The notes: a model not told the origin generated them from the letters alone. 64,000 nt of DNA from Actinomycetota bacterium (GCA_947449765.1 CANFSP010000001.1:512128-576127); one strand, 5' to 3'. Shown: positions 51,314-63,662, counted from the stretch's first letter. Numbers and translations are program-made.

Positions 51314-51802
51314 ATGTTCTGCACGGAATGCGGTACTCAACAAGATGATGGAGCACGGTTCTGCGGGTCCTGCGGTAGTGCGCTAGGTGCGGCTGCGCCC
51401 GGTTCGGCCTCACCAGCGCCCGCTGCGTCTTCTCCTTCTGCACCAGTGCGGCCGATTGCGCCAGTTGCACCGGCATCACCAGCCCAATCGCCATCGGCCG
51501 CTCCCGCTCGCCCGGTTTTCGTGGAGTCTTCGCGGCCCGGACCGACGGCACCGGGCATGGCTCCCTCGTACGCCCTCGCGCCACCCGCATCCGGTATGGC
51601 TGTTGCCTCACTCGTGATTGTCTTCTTCGCGCCACTGATCGGCCTGATTCTTGGCTATGTCGCCAAAAATGAGATTCGCAACTCTCAAGGCACCAAAGGT
51701 GGCGCCGGTGTGGCCAATGCTGCCGTGGTCTTGGGCTGGATCTTCATGGTCATCTGGGTCATCTGGGTCATCGCCGTGGCCGCATCCGCGTCGCGATATT
51801 AG
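51314..51802 (+). CDS. Zinc ribbon plus DUF4190 membrane protein (162 aa)
   Basis: The N-terminal zinc ribbon is MFCTECGTQQDDGARFCGSC, followed by a P/A/S-rich linker and a two-helix DUF4190 domain (AVASLVIVFFAPLIGLILGYVAKNEIRNSQ; VLGWIFMVIWVIWVIAVAA). GGGGGAAGG lies before the ATG. DUF4190 proteins are common in actinobacteria and without known function. Confidence 0.85.
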   Translation: MFCTECGTQQDDGARFCGSCGSALGAAAPGSASPAPAASSPSAPVRPIAPVAPASPAQSPSAAPARPVFVESSRPGPTAPGMAPSYALAPPASGMAVASLVIVFFAPLIGLILGYVAKNEIRNSQGTKGGAGVANAAVVLGWIFMVIWVIWVIAVAASASRY

Positions 51803-51809
51803 CAATCAG

Positions 51810-52346
51810 ATGCCTCGTGCTGCGCGCGCTAGGCGCATCCTTGGTCTGCCACTCGCCGCCTTCGTGCTCGGGCTTGTCGGTGTGCTCGCGCTCATGGGTG
51901 TGGCTATCGCGGCCGTCACACTGGGCTGGTTTGTTGGCTCCGGGGGAGGTCCGCACCCAACCGGCACCTCGACAGTGTCTCCAGCGCCCTCCCCAAGCCC
52001 GACTGACTCGCCAAGCCCGACCCCCACTCCGACGCCAGCTCCAACACCCGAGCTTTCCCACTTCGCGACCCTCGATGACTTCAAGAACGCCTACGTGGCC
52101 GCCGGTGGTAGATGCGATAACTGGGACCCGTCGAATCCCGTCGCCGCTGCACTCGCCTCGGGAACCTGCACGGCCGGGTACTCGGTGCTCATGCTGACTG
52201 AGAATGCCGCGGATGCGCGCACACTTGCGGCGAGCATCCCCGACGACACCGGCGACCAGGTTTCCTACGGTGACAACTGGGTGCTCAACGCGGTTGATTC
52301 GCCGCAGGTTGTCGCCACCCTCGGCGGTGTCCTAGTGCGCAATTAG
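51810..52346 (+). CDS. Membrane-anchored extracytoplasmic protein (178 aa)
   Basis: One N-terminal helix (about 11-37) is followed by a long S/P/T-rich stalk and a small C-terminal domain with two Cys (GGRCDNWDPSN; SGTCTAGYSVLML) likely to form a disulfide. No known family. The ATG lies 8 bp after the DUF4190 gene, so both share a transcript. A longer frame inside the previous gene is rejected. Confidence 0.72.
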   Translation: MPRAARARRILGLPLAAFVLGLVGVLALMGVAIAAVTLGWFVGSGGGPHPTGTSTVSPAPSPSPTDSPSPTPTPTPAPTPELSHFATLDDFKNAYVAAGGRCDNWDPSNPVAAALASGTCTAGYSVLMLTENAADARTLAASIPDDTGDQVSYGDNWVLNAVDSPQVVATLGGVLVRN

Positions 52347-52437
52347 ACTCGCACTGCTTTCGAGTTCCGCGGGGAGTTCACGAGCAGCAGCAACCAGAGT
52401 GACCGTGTGTCACCAATCCGTGAGAGAAATGAGAACC

Positions 52438-52659
52438 ATGTTTAACGAAAATCAGAGCGACTGTAACTACATCACCACGCTCTTGCTCTGCATCCTGCTC
52501 GGTTATTTTGGCGTGCACCGTTTTTATGCGGGCAAGGCCGGAACGGGTGTGCTCATGTTTCTCACGTTTGGGCTCGGCGGCATCTGGTGGATCATTGACA
52601 TGATTCTCGTTGCCGCGGGCGGCTTCCGCGATAAACAGGGTCGACTTATCAAGCCCTAG
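52438..52659 (+). CDS. TM2-domain protein (73 aa)
   Basis: The TM2 signature is present: YITTLLLCILLGYFGVHRFY, AGKAGTGVLMFLTFGLGGIW and WIIDMILVAAGGFRDKQGRL, two membrane helices with the short D/H-R-F-Y-x-G-K loop. ATG 52438 is used; ATG 52429 would add three residues. Function of bacterial TM2 proteins is unknown. It ends 10 bp before argB. Confidence 0.9.
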   Translation: MFNENQSDCNYITTLLLCILLGYFGVHRFYAGKAGTGVLMFLTFGLGGIWWIIDMILVAAGGFRDKQGRLIKP

Positions 52660-52662
52660 GCT
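52657..52662 (+). promoter_or_regulatory. -10 hexamer TAGGCT before argB
   Basis: TAGGCT-TAACCC-ATG, overlapping the stop of the TM2 gene; nearly identical to the argC and argG sites. A leaderless argB mRNA is predicted. Confidence 0.6.
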
Positions 52663-52668
52663 TAACCC

Positions 52669-53586
52669 ATGACCGAACTGCGCCCGAGCGACGAGACCGC
52701 CTCGAGTGAAGCGGCCATCAAAGCGGCCACGCTCATCGAATCGCTGCCGTGGCTCAAGCGCTTCAGCGACGAAATCATCGTCGTCAAGTTTGGTGGCAAC
52801 GCGATGGTTAGCGACGAACTTACTCGGGCTTTCGCCGAAGACATGGTCTACCTGCGCACGGTCGGCATCAAGCCCGTCGTCGTGCACGGTGGTGGTCCGC
52901 AGATCAGCGCGATGCTCGAACGCCTCGGTATCGAGTCCGAATTCCGCGGCGGGTACCGCGTCACCACGCCCGAAGCGATGGATGTAGTGCGCATGGTGCT
53001 CACCGGCCAGGTCAGCCGTGAACTGGTGCAAGACATCAACGAGCACGGGCCACTTGCTGCCGCAATCAGTGGCGAAGACGCAGGATTATTCGTCGGCGAA
53101 CGCCGCGGCGTGATCGTCGACGGCGAAGAGGTCGACCTCGGGCTCGTCGGCGATGTGGTCGAGGTCAACCCCGACTCGGTGCTGGCGCAAATCAGTGCGG
53201 GTCGCATCCCGGTGGTTTCCTCCATCGCCCCCGATCGCCACGTGCCCGGTCAATCGCTCAACGTGAACGCCGACGCCGCTGCCGCGTCGCTCGCGGTTGC
53301 CCTCGGTGCCGCGAAACTCGTCATCCTCACCGACGTTGCTGGCCTCTACAGCGACTGGCCGAACACCGACTCACTCGTGTCGCAAATCACAGCGGATGAA
53401 CTGCGCGCCCTCATCCCCACGCTCGAGTCGGGAATGATCCCCAAGATGAACGCCTGTCTCGACGCGGTCGACGGCGGCGTGCCGAAAGCGGCCATCATCG
53501 ACGGTCGGGTGCCGCACTCGATCCTGCTCGAGGTTTTCACACAGACCGGTTCGGGTACTGAGGTCGTGGCTGGGGTCGTCGCCTAG
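52669..53586 (+). CDS. argB: Acetylglutamate kinase
   Basis: Phosphorylates N-acetylglutamate, second step of arginine synthesis. Amino-acid-kinase motifs: [76 protein letters not shown] and [15 protein letters not shown]. The N-terminal helix of the arginine-sensitive form is present ([20 protein letters not shown]), so feedback inhibition by arginine is likely. 305 aa, normal. argD, usually next, is absent. Confidence 0.97.
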   Translation: MTELRPSDETASSEAAIKAATLIESLPWLKRFSDEIIVVKFGGNAMVSDELTRAFAEDMVYLRTVGIKPVVVHGGGPQISAMLERLGIESEFRGGYRVTTPEAMDVVRMVLTGQVSRELVQDINEHGPLAAAISGEDAGLFVGERRGVIVDGEEVDLGLVGDVVEVNPDSVLAQISAGRIPVVSSIAPDRHVPGQSLNVNADAAAASLAVALGAAKLVILTDVAGLYSDWPNTDSLVSQITADELRALIPTLESGMIPKMNACLDAVDGGVPKAAIIDGRVPHSILLEVFTQTGSGTEVVAGVVA

Positions 53587-53616
53587 CAAGTCGCCTGACC
53601 AGGCGCCTAGCTCGCA

Positions 53617-54894
53617 CTACACCCGAGCGCCGCCGCACTCGCCACAGAAATTATCGGAGTCGGCAAAACGCGTTCCGCACTGCCGACAAAAAGTCGGACG
53701 GTTGGCAGGTGGGGCAATCGCCACCGGCTCAGCGCCCGAACCCGGCTCGACGCCCGCAACGAGATCAGCACCAGCAACCGCTCCTGCACCCGGCTCAGCA
53801 TCCACATCCGTTCGCGAGATTTCGCTCAGCAACGCAGCCAGCTCCGGCTCGCTCCGAAGATCGAGTGCGCGAATCACGAGAGCATTGTCGATGTTCGCCA
53901 GCCACGGTTCGTCCCCAGCGAGTTGGAGACCGGAGTACGCCGACTCGGCCTCCGCGATGACGGTTCGCGTTCGCTCGCGCGAGAGTGTGCCCGCGCCGAT
54001 GAACTCGTTGCGACCGAGTGGGTCGCGACGCGAGATGACCAGCCTCACCGTCTTCAGTCCGGGCGCCGACGCGAACGCTTCGGATGCGGTTGCCAGCGCG
54101 TGCGAGCTGATCATCTCCGCATAGAGCACGCGACTCTCCTTGGACGACATCTGCCGGATGCTCACATTTCCGCTATCGGTCACGCCCACCTTTTTGCCGG
54201 GCAGAATGTCGGTTCCGGGAGCCATCATGAGAATCGTTGCACTGTCGCCGGTCACCGAGAGCACGGCAGCCTTCGCCTCGTTGTCACCAAACGCGCGCGT
54301 TATTTCTTCGATCACGACGGATGGGTCATTCGCGTTCAGCTGCGACCAGTAGAGATCAAGTTCCGCTTGGCGCACCCGAGCTTCAGTCAGAGCCTGCTGT
54401 TGCAGTCGAGTCTGTTCCGCGAGGGCATCCACTTTCGCCTGAGCTTTGCGGGCTTTTCGCTCACTCACCGCGAATATCGACACTCCGGTCAATAACTGCT
54501 TGCGGATGCGCTTCTCGAGCACCTCGATCGACTCAACCTCCGCAACGGTTGCCGTCGCGGGCGCAGGCACCGGAAAAACGACCTTGTGCGCGTTCGTCAG
54601 TTCGTTGAGACGCGCGGTGATTTCGTTGGCGGCGAGGAGCTTGGAGTGCTGAGCCGGTGTGATGCCGTAGGAGCCCGCATACGAAGAGCCACCGCCACGA
54701 GACCCACCAGATGACCGACTCCCCGAGGACCCGCCGAGCGAGGTGTAGTACCCGAATGGCCCCACGCCGGTTGAAATACCGGGGCGTCCGGCACCGACGT
54801 GAACGCGCGCAATCCGCGGACCAAGACTCGTGCGAACTCCACGACTTGACATGCGCACTCTGACGCCGGGTGCGAGGCGAACACTGAAACCCAT
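53617..54894 (-). CDS. DUF4236 protein with C-terminal zinc ribbon (425 aa)
   Basis: The N-terminus matches DUF4236 (MGFSVRLAPGVRVRMSSRGV; TSLGPRIARVHVGAGRPG). A G/S-rich linker, a coiled-coil-like middle (ERKARKAQAKVDALAEQTRL), a region of unknown fold and a short zinc ribbon (TFCRQCGTRFADSDNFCGEC) complete it. No membrane helix. It stands opposite to the arg genes, in the place where argD is expected. Confidence 0.8.
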   Translation of the reverse strand: MGFSVRLAPGVRVRMSSRGVRTSLGPRIARVHVGAGRPGISTGVGPFGYYTSLGGSSGSRSSGGSRGGGSSYAGSYGITPAQHSKLLAANEITARLNELTNAHKVVFPVPAPATATVAEVESIEVLEKRIRKQLLTGVSIFAVSERKARKAQAKVDALAEQTRLQQQALTEARVRQAELDLYWSQLNANDPSVVIEEITRAFGDNEAKAAVLSVTGDSATILMMAPGTDILPGKKVGVTDSGNVSIRQMSSKESRVLYAEMISSHALATASEAFASAPGLKTVRLVISRRDPLGRNEFIGAGTLSRERTRTVIAEAESAYSGLQLAGDEPWLANIDNALVIRALDLRSEPELAALLSEISRTDVDAEPGAGAVAGADLVAGVEPGSGAEPVAIAPPANRPTFCRQCGTRFADSDNFCGECGGARV

Positions 54895-54975
54895 GGTTCC
54901 CCTTTCGCAAACTAGACTACTGAGCGTTTGTGCCCCGAAGATGACGTCACTCTTCGCCGATTAATAAGGAATGAC

Positions 54976-55401
54976 ATGTTTCTTGCCCAACTCAACTGGC
55001 TCGCCATTGTTGTGAGCTTCATCGTCGTGTTTGCCGCCGGAGCAATCTGGTTCGGACCAAAAACGTTCTTCCCAATCTGGTGGAAGGCCATGGGTCGTGG
55101 CGACGAGCAACCCGGCGGCGGTCAGAACATGGCGGTCGTGTTCGGTTCCACTGCGGTAGCCAACTTCTTGCAGGTCGTGGCGCTGGCATCCATCATCTAC
55201 TTCGTTCGCCTGAGCAACCCCGCGTTCGGTGCACTGGACGGTGCGCTGACCGGTTTGGCTGTGGGGATCTTCATCGCGGCAGGCGCATCCCTCTCTCACC
55301 GACTTTTCGCAGGACAGGGATTTAAGGTGTGGATTATTGAGTGTGGCAGCGACGTCGTGAACCTCACCCTCGCCGGTGTGATTCTCGGTCTCTGGCACTA
55401 A
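54976..55401 (+). CDS. DUF1761-family membrane protein (141 aa)
   Basis: Four predicted helices: LNWLAIVVSFIVVFAAGAIW, VFGSTAVANFLQVVALASII, LTGLAVGIFIAAGASLSHRL and SDVVNLTLAGVILGLW. The early V-x-x-x-x-G-x-x-W-F-G-P segment and the helix pattern fit DUF1761. AAGGA lies five bases before ATG 54976; a longer frame from 54928 is not supported. Function unknown. Confidence 0.82.
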   Translation: MFLAQLNWLAIVVSFIVVFAAGAIWFGPKTFFPIWWKAMGRGDEQPGGGQNMAVVFGSTAVANFLQVVALASIIYFVRLSNPAFGALDGALTGLAVGIFIAAGASLSHRLFAGQGFKVWIIECGSDVVNLTLAGVILGLWH

Positions 55402-55443
55402 CCGTCGACTTAGCTGTCGCAGCGCAACACCCCAAGGATCATC

Positions 55444-56022
55444 GTGCAGTACACCAAACTCGTCGTGGCCAGTAGCCTCGCCCTCGCTCTCTCGGTCAGT
55501 CTGAGCGGGTGCTACATCTTCACCGGCGATTGGACGCCGCATTCGAAGCGCACGCATCCCATCGCCCAAGCGACCTTTAGCCCGAGTGAACTGAGCACGA
55601 TCACGATGGATGCACTGCGAGGTGCCGGATGTGCCCTCGACGAAAACATGTCCGCCGCCGCGAACTGGCAGCTCGACCCGCTCAACACGGGAGTTGCCCC
55701 GTTCGCGATGACCTACACACCGAAGCTCAATGATGTCGATGTGCGGCTGTGGATCACCCCGCCAGCGACGATGCTGCCTGGGCTTCTCTCGCCGACGGCC
55801 ACGCCCGAACCCGGATCGACGAGCGAGGCATCGTCGACCCCCGATCCGGCTGTATCGGAATCTCCGGCACCTGTGGAGCTCGCAACCATCGCCTTTCCCG
55901 ACGACGCCAATCCGCAGCTCAACGACATCCTCTATGGGCTCGGATGCCGCGGATTTACGCACGAGCCGACGGCTGTCGGTGGCACCGGAACAGGGGATGA
56001 GGGCGCCTCACTCGTGGGCTAG
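55444..56022 (+). CDS. Lipoprotein (192 aa)
   Basis: Signal sequence KLVVASSLALALSVSLSGCY with lipobox LSGC. The mature part has Cys residues and an S/T/P-rich stretch near 120-150. No family recognised. GTG start ten bases after AAGGA. It ends 14 bp before argF, just before the argF promoter. Confidence 0.78.
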   Translation: MQYTKLVVASSLALALSVSLSGCYIFTGDWTPHSKRTHPIAQATFSPSELSTITMDALRGAGCALDENMSAAANWQLDPLNTGVAPFAMTYTPKLNDVDVRLWITPPATMLPGLLSPTATPEPGSTSEASSTPDPAVSESPAPVELATIAFPDDANPQLNDILYGLGCRGFTHEPTAVGGTGTGDEGASLVG

Positions 56023-56023
56023 G

Positions 56024-57075
<1,052 letters not shown>

Positions 57076-57080
57076 GACGC

Positions 57081-57767
57081 CTACTCCGGCAGCACAAACC
57101 TCGTCATCTGCCGCTTCACCGACTCCGGCACCGGCACCTCACCCGACATCCCCCGCGAAGCCACCGGCTCACCAGCCGCAAGCCCCACCCGCAGTGACCC
57201 AACCCACAGCCGCGGATCGAGCGCATCGGCCCCACTGCCATCGTCAAAGTCATCTTCCGGGTCGTGGTGGGGGAGCACCTTCACGCTCACCCGGTCGAGC
57301 GGCACGCGCAGCACGAGTGTGGCGGCCAGCTCCTTGCGGGTGGGTGCGGGAAGTTCATCCCACCGACCCGGCATGAGGTTTTCGTTGATCAGCCGCAACG
57401 CGCGCACTTTCTCGTCGTCGACACACTCGGTGGCCGAGCCGCGAATCACCGCGGAACGATACGACACCGCCGAGTCAAAGCCCGTGCGCGCAAAAAGAAA
57501 ACCGTCGAGCGTGGCGATGCTAATGCACAGAGGCCGACCATCCGCCATGTCTCGGCTCAGACGCGAGCCGGTCGAGCCGTGCAGGTAGAGAAAATCGTCG
57601 TCAAAACCGTACGCCGTGCCGAGCACGATCGGTTCGCCGTCGCGCACGAGCGCCACGTGCGCCACCACACCCGACCCGAGCACATCAAAAAGCACGACCG
57701 GGTCGTGGCTCGAAAGCTCGTCGTAGCGGGTCGGAGTCAACTCGGGATCATCGGGTAGCTCAGCCAT
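57081..57767 (-). CDS. Pyridoxamine 5'-phosphate oxidase-like (FMN-binding split barrel) protein
   Basis: 228 residues. The split-barrel FMN fold is indicated by GSGVVAHVALVRDGEPIVLG, AYGFDDDFLYLHGSTGSRLS, PLCISIATLDGFLFART and SVSYRSAVIRGSAT-type segments. These flavin or F420-linked proteins have varied reductase roles; the substrate is unknown. It is the second gene of a minus-strand pair with the SDR gene (9 bp gap), hence possibly one redox unit. Confidence 0.86.
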   Translation of the reverse strand: MAELPDDPELTPTRYDELSSHDPVVLFDVLGSGVVAHVALVRDGEPIVLGTAYGFDDDFLYLHGSTGSRLSRDMADGRPLCISIATLDGFLFARTGFDSAVSYRSAVIRGSATECVDDEKVRALRLINENLMPGRWDELPAPTRKELAATLVLRVPLDRVSVKVLPHHDPEDDFDDGSGADALDPRLWVGSLRVGLAAGEPVASRGMSGEVPVPESVKRQMTRFVLPE

Positions 57768-57776
57768 GCCCCCACG

Positions 57777-58592
57777 CTACTTGAGCAGGCTCGCCATTTG
57801 TTTCTGGATGAGGTTCGCCGCCCACTCGGGCGCGAGGCGAATGAGGCGGTACATCGTCGTCGCATCCGAGCCAATCGGCGCATTGAACTTATTCTTCTCG
57901 AACGCGTTCACAATCTGCGCGGCCGCGTGCTGCGGGGTCGCCATCTTAATTTTTGACGACTGTGCTTCCATGTCGGCGCTGGCGGCCGCATCCATCGCTC
58001 CCGAGTTGGTGGCGATGTTCGTTGCGGTGGCGCCGGGAAAGACGACCGTCGCACCCACTTTCGTGCCGGCAAGCTCGCTGCGCACGCCCTCGGTGAACAG
58101 TCGCACCGCTGCCTTCGTGGCACCGTACGCCGTCTGACCGGGAACCGGTGCGTACGCGCCCATGCTCGACACGTTGAGAATCTGCGCCTCAGGCCGCGAA
58201 AGCAGTACCGGGATGAACTCCTTGTACATCGCCACCGTCCCCCAGAAGTTGACGTTCATCACCTTCTCGAACTCTTCGTAGCTCAGCTCCGAAATCGTGA
58301 CAAAGTGTTGGATGATCCCCGCCACATTCGCGTACCCGTCCACCTGCCCGTGCCGCTTGCCAACCTGTGCCGGCAGCTTGGCTACCGCTGCGCGGTCGGT
58401 GAGGTTGACCACGTGAGTGCTGACCTTGGCCGCATTGTCGCCGGCGAGCGAGACCGTTTCGGCAAGTGCATCCGGATTCATGTCGACGGCGGCGATGCCT
58501 TTTGCTCCGCGGGTGAGCATTTCGAGGGCGACGGCGCGTCCGATGCCTGAGCCGGCACCAGTGACCACAATGACTTTGTTTTCTATCTTCAT
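57777..58592 (-). CDS. Short-chain dehydrogenase/reductase
   Basis: 271 residues. Nucleotide site IVVTGAGSGIGRAVALEMLT; N-V-A-G in VDGYANVAGIIQHF; catalytic Ser in ILNVSSMGAYAP and the Y-x-x-x-K in TAYGATKAAVRLF. Classical NAD(P)-dependent SDR. The substrate is not deducible. It diverges from argG and leads the PNPOx-like gene. Confidence 0.93.
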   Translation of the reverse strand: MKIENKVIVVTGAGSGIGRAVALEMLTRGAKGIAAVDMNPDALAETVSLAGDNAAKVSTHVVNLTDRAAVAKLPAQVGKRHGQVDGYANVAGIIQHFVTISELSYEEFEKVMNVNFWGTVAMYKEFIPVLLSRPEAQILNVSSMGAYAPVPGQTAYGATKAAVRLFTEGVRSELAGTKVGATVVFPGATATNIATNSGAMDAAASADMEAQSSKIKMATPQHAAAQIVNAFEKNKFNAPIGSDATTMYRLIRLAPEWAANLIQKQMASLLK

Positions 58593-58656
58593 AGGGCTGA
58601 GGCTACGCCTCCTGCCTGTGTGTTGCGCCGGTTAATTTCCGGGTGGCGGTCGCCCA

Positions 58657-58662
58657 TAGACT
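58657..58662 (+). promoter_or_regulatory. -10 hexamer TAGACT before argG
   Basis: TAGACT-TAACGC-ATG, the same layout as argC and argB. A leaderless argG mRNA is predicted. Confidence 0.6.
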
Positions 58663-58668
58663 TAACGC

Positions 58669-59862
58669 ATGTCTGAACGCGTTGTACTCGCATATTCTGG
58701 TGGACTCGACACATCCGTAGGTATCGGTTGGCTGAAAGATGCCACCGGTAAAGAGGTCGTGGCGATGGCTATTGATGTCGGCCAGGGCGGCGAAGACATG
58801 GAGCAGATCCGTCAGCGCGCACTGGACTGTGGTGCCGTGGAGTCGGTCGTCATCGACGCAAAAGAAGAGTTCGCCTCCGACTACCTGATGCCTGCGCTCA
58901 AGGCCAACGCGCTTTACCAAAAGCGTTACCCACTCGTCTCGGCGCTGAGCCGTCCGATTATCGCTAAGTACCTGGCCCAGACCGCCAAAGAACTCGGTGC
59001 CAACTCAATTGCACACGGATGCACGGGCAAAGGTAATGACCAGGTGCGCTTTGAGGCAGCCGTTGCTGCCCTCGCACCGGACCTCACCTCCATCGCCCCG
59101 ATTCGTGACCTCGCACTGACTCGCGACAAGGCCATCGAGTACGCCGAAAAGAACAATCTGCCGATCGCGCAGTCGAAGAAGAGTCCGTACTCGGTCGACC
59201 AGAACGTGTGGGGTCGTGCGGTTGAGACCGGCTTCTTGGAAGACCCGTGGAACGCGCCGATTGAGGATATCTACACCTACACGCAAGACCCAGCCCTCGA
59301 GCGGGCGGCCACTGAGGTGACGATCAAGTTTGAGCAGGGCATCCCGGTTGCCATCGATGGCAAAGCGGTTACTCCGCTGCAGGCGGTCATGCAGCTCAAC
59401 GAGCTCGCCGGGGCTCAGGGTGTTGGTCGCATCGACATCGTTGAGGACCGCCTCGTCGGCATCAAGAGCCGTGAGGTGTACGAGTCGCCCGCCGGCATCA
59501 CGCTCATCAACGCGCACGAAGAACTCGAGAACCTCACCATCGAACGCGACCTCGCGCGCTACAAGCGACGCGTCGAAGCAGAGTGGGCGGAGCTGGTCTA
59601 CGACGGCCTCTGGTTCTCCGGCCTCAAACGCGCGCTGGACGTGTTCATCAATGACACCCAGCGGTACGTGTCGGGTGAGGTGCGCATCAACCTGCACGCG
59701 GGTCAGGCGGTCGTCACCGGTCGTCGCTCCGAGCAGAGCCTCTACGATTTCAATCTGGCAACGTACGACACGGGTGATACGTTCGACCAGTCCCAAGCCA
59801 AGGGCTTCATCGAGATTTGGTCGCTGCCCAGCAAGATTTCTGCCCGCCGCGACCTCGCCTAG
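58669..59862 (+). CDS. argG: Argininosuccinate synthase
   Basis: ATP-dependent joining of citrulline and aspartate. N-type ATP-pyrophosphatase loop [17 protein letters not shown], then [31 protein letters not shown] and [20 protein letters not shown]. 397 aa, normal. It is followed by a repeat copy and argH. Confidence 0.98.
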   Translation: MSERVVLAYSGGLDTSVGIGWLKDATGKEVVAMAIDVGQGGEDMEQIRQRALDCGAVESVVIDAKEEFASDYLMPALKANALYQKRYPLVSALSRPIIAKYLAQTAKELGANSIAHGCTGKGNDQVRFEAAVAALAPDLTSIAPIRDLALTRDKAIEYAEKNNLPIAQSKKSPYSVDQNVWGRAVETGFLEDPWNAPIEDIYTYTQDPALERAATEVTIKFEQGIPVAIDGKAVTPLQAVMQLNELAGAQGVGRIDIVEDRLVGIKSREVYESPAGITLINAHEELENLTIERDLARYKRRVEAEWAELVYDGLWFSGLKRALDVFINDTQRYVSGEVRINLHAGQAVVTGRRSEQSLYDFNLATYDTGDTFDQSQAKGFIEIWSLPSKISARRDLA

Positions 59863-59873
59863 GCGCAGTCGAT

Positions 59874-59905
59874 GGTTGAGTGGCCCGACTGGCCGTATCG
59901 AAACC
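59874..59905 (+). repeat. Hairpin-type dispersed repeat between argG and argH
   Basis: GGTTGAGTGGCC-CGACT-GGCC-GTATCGAAACC, an imperfect palindrome of the same family as 57043-57075. It may also work as a weak terminator after argG. Confidence 0.75.
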
Positions 59906-59925
59906 CACAATGTGATGGCAACTGA

Positions 59926-61382
<1,457 letters not shown>

Positions 61383-61383
<1 letters not shown>

Positions 61384-62702
61384 TGACCGATGCCGCTCGA
61401 GCAGTGACGACGTCGCGTATCGAGGAGCAATCCAACGACGCATCTTTCGCCTCGCTGTGGGATGAGTTGGTGTGGCGCGGCCTCATCCACGTGTCAACTG
61501 ACGCTGATGAGCTGAAGGCGCTTCTCGCCGGCGAGCCGATCACGTACTACTGCGGATTCGACCCGACCGCGCCGAGCCTGCACTTGGGTAACCTCGTGCA
61601 GATTCTGCTGCTGCGACGACTGCAGCTCGCGGGCCACAAGCCTCTCGGGTTGGTGGGCGGTTCCACTGGGCTGGTCGGTGACCCTCGGCCAACGGCGGAG
61701 CGCACGCTCAACACGAAAGAGACCGTGGCCGAGTGGGTGGGTTACCTTCGCTCCCAGATCGAGAAGTTCTTGTCGTTCGAGGGTGCTAGCGCGGCGCGCA
61801 TGGTGAACAACCTCGACTGGACTGAGCCCATGTCCGCGATCGATTTCTTGCGCGACATCGGAAAGTATTACCGCGTCGGAGCAATGCTCAAAAAGGATGC
61901 CGTTTCGGCAAGGCTCAACTCCGACGCCGGAATCTCGTACACCGAGTTCTCGTACCAAATTCTTCAGGGGCTCGACTTTCTCGAGCTGTGGCGCAGCTAC
62001 GACTGCGTGCTGCAGACCGGCGGAAGCGATCAGTGGGGAAACCTCACCTCGGGGATTGACCTCATCCACCGCGCTGAGGGTGCCAGCGTGCACGCCATCG
62101 GCACCCCGCTGATCACCAACTCGGATGGCACCAAGTTTGGCAAGTCTGAGGGCAACGCCGTGTGGCTCGACGCTTCGATGACTAGCCCCTACGCCTTCTA
62201 CCAGTTCTGGCTCAACACCGATGATGCCGATGTCATAGACCGACTCAAGGTGTTCACCTTCTTGTCGCGCGCTGAAATCGAGTCGATGGCCGAGGCGGTG
62301 GCAACTGAACCCTTCAAGCGCGTCGCTCAGCGCACTCTCGCGTTCGAGGTCACCTCGCTCGTGCACGGTGTAGCCGCTACCGAGGCAGCGATTGCGGCTG
62401 CCGCCGCGCTGTTCGGTCAGGGGGAGATCAACGACTTGGATGCTCCCACGCTCGAATCGGCTCTGCGCGAGCTTCCCCACACGACCGCACCGGGCAGCAC
62501 GCAGATCGCTCAGCTGCTCGTCGACACGGGACTGTGTGACAGCACCTCGGCTGCCCGGCGTGCCATCGGCGAGGGCGGTGTCTACGTGAATAACGTCAAG
62601 ATCGAGCAGGCCGATGCCGTGCTCGAGTCGCACATTCTGCCCTCGCGTATGGCCGTGCTCCGACGCGGCAAGAAGACGCTCGCCGGCGTCTTCGCCGAGT
62701 AG
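61383..62702 (+). CDS. tyrS: Tyrosyl-tRNA synthetase
   Basis: Class I synthetase, 439 aa. The HIGH-type motif is PTAPSLHLGNLVQILLLRRL; tyrosine-binding residues lie in YQILQGLDFLELW and TGGSDQWGNLTSGIDLIHR; the KMSKS equivalent is KFGKSEGNAVWLD. The C-terminal S4 RNA-binding domain is RRAIGEGGVYVNNVKIEQAD. Translated with argH through TGATG. Confidence 0.97.
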
Positions 62703-62709
62703 CTCGCGG

Positions 62710-63129
62710 CTAGCGGATGAAGACTTCTGCTCGCCTGGCGTCGGGCGACCAGAAGCCCGTGATGGGTTGACCCTGACCATTTTCGGTCCACGTGATTTTT
62801 TGTTTGTTCGTGGAACGCTGTTTGACCAGATCCTGTAGATACTTGGTGACGGCATCCGCGCGCTTGAAGCTCAAGTTCGCAGGTCCCTTGTTTTTGTTCT
62901 CCGCACTCGAGCGTTGCACGAACCCATCGACCGTGACAGAGGATGCCGTTTCGAGTTGGGGGAGCAGAGCATCCAGTGCGTCTTTCTGCGTCTGGGAGAG
63001 CGAGAAGTCTTCGGTTTCGAAGTAGACAATGCTCGTCGGAACGGGGTTGGCGATCGCCACCGCCGTTCCGGAGATGCCGGCAATCGCGGCGATGAGTAAG
63101 GCAATGCTCCACAAAATTTTGTTCCCCAT
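62710..63129 (-). CDS. OmpA-like domain protein with N-terminal signal/anchor (139 aa)
   Basis: N-terminal hydrophobic segment ILWSIALLIAAIAGISGTAV, then an OmpA_C-like peptidoglycan-binding domain: IVYFETEDFSLSQTQKDALD, VTVDGFVQRSS, ANLSFKRADAVTKYLQDLVK and the final DARRAEVFIR. The charged residues that contact diaminopimelate in OmpA are partly changed (SFKRADAV present, typical N-x-x-L-S-x-x-R-A shortened). It converges with tyrS. Confidence 0.8.
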   Translation of the reverse strand: MGNKILWSIALLIAAIAGISGTAVAIANPVPTSIVYFETEDFSLSQTQKDALDALLPQLETASSVTVDGFVQRSSAENKNKGPANLSFKRADAVTKYLQDLVKQRSTNKQKITWTENGQGQPITGFWSPDARRAEVFIR

Positions 63130-63364
63130 GAAGCCGAAGATACGCCGTTTTGAGGCGACACGCCCGGGAACGGTTCTCGATTTGCATGCACGCAGAATTC
63201 ACCGTAAGTTTGACTCTTGTCGCCCAAAGGTGCGAATCCCGCGAAAAGCGGGTCGGCCTCAAGTGAGACATCAGCTCAAGTAAGTCGCAAGACTGAACGA
63301 GCACCGCTTACCAGGCGCAACGAAGCAGCCCGGTTTATCCCTCCTCATCGAGGAGATTGCCGGT
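63130..63364. other. Gene-free region before the rrn promoter
   Basis: About 235 bp without a supported gene. It contains the promoter region of the OmpA-like gene (minus strand) and distal upstream sequence of the rRNA operon. I see no repeat or hairpin of note. Confidence 0.5.
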
Positions 63365-63393
63365 TTGCATCAGCACGCCTGAACACGTAAGCT
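63365..63393 (+). promoter_or_regulatory. Candidate rrn promoter
   Basis: TTGCAT (63365-63370), 17-bp spacer, TAAGCT (63388-63393), about 270 bp before the 16S gene. A second weaker pair, TTAGGT/TAAATT with 17 bp, occurs near 63508-63536. GAGAACTCAACAGCGTGC (63452-63469) is a leader sequence common before actinobacterial 16S genes. Confidence 0.45.
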
Positions 63394-63495
63394 AGGACAG
63401 TTGCCCTGAATTCGAAGCCACCAGCTTCCTAATCAGGAGCGTCCGATCCTTGAGAACTCAACAGCGTGCACATTGTCAAATGCCAAAAACCTCGT

Positions 63496-63513
63496 ACCTA
63501 ACTTCGGTTAGGT
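63496..63513 (+). promoter_or_regulatory. UUCG-capped hairpin in the rrn leader
   Basis: ACCTAAC-TTCG-GTTAGGT, a perfect 7-bp stem with an extra-stable UUCG loop. Further on, ACAAAACA/TGTTTTGT (about 63545-63580) forms a second stem, a likely RNase III or processing element. Confidence 0.7.
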
Positions 63514-63662
63514 AAGAGATTCCTTTGGAATAAATTATTTAGACAACAAAACATGTCAGCAATGACTGTTCTGTTTTGTCAGAATCAAACTCGCACCGAT
63601 CAACCTATTCCGGTTGACCGGTGCTTAAGATTTGTCCCGGTTCGCCGGTGACGATCGATTTC

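Noticed and set aside
61494..62855. 453-codon minus-strand frame opposite tyrS
   Set aside because: Shadow frame of a confident class I synthetase gene, a common effect of high-GC codon use; no ribosome site and no recognisable domain.
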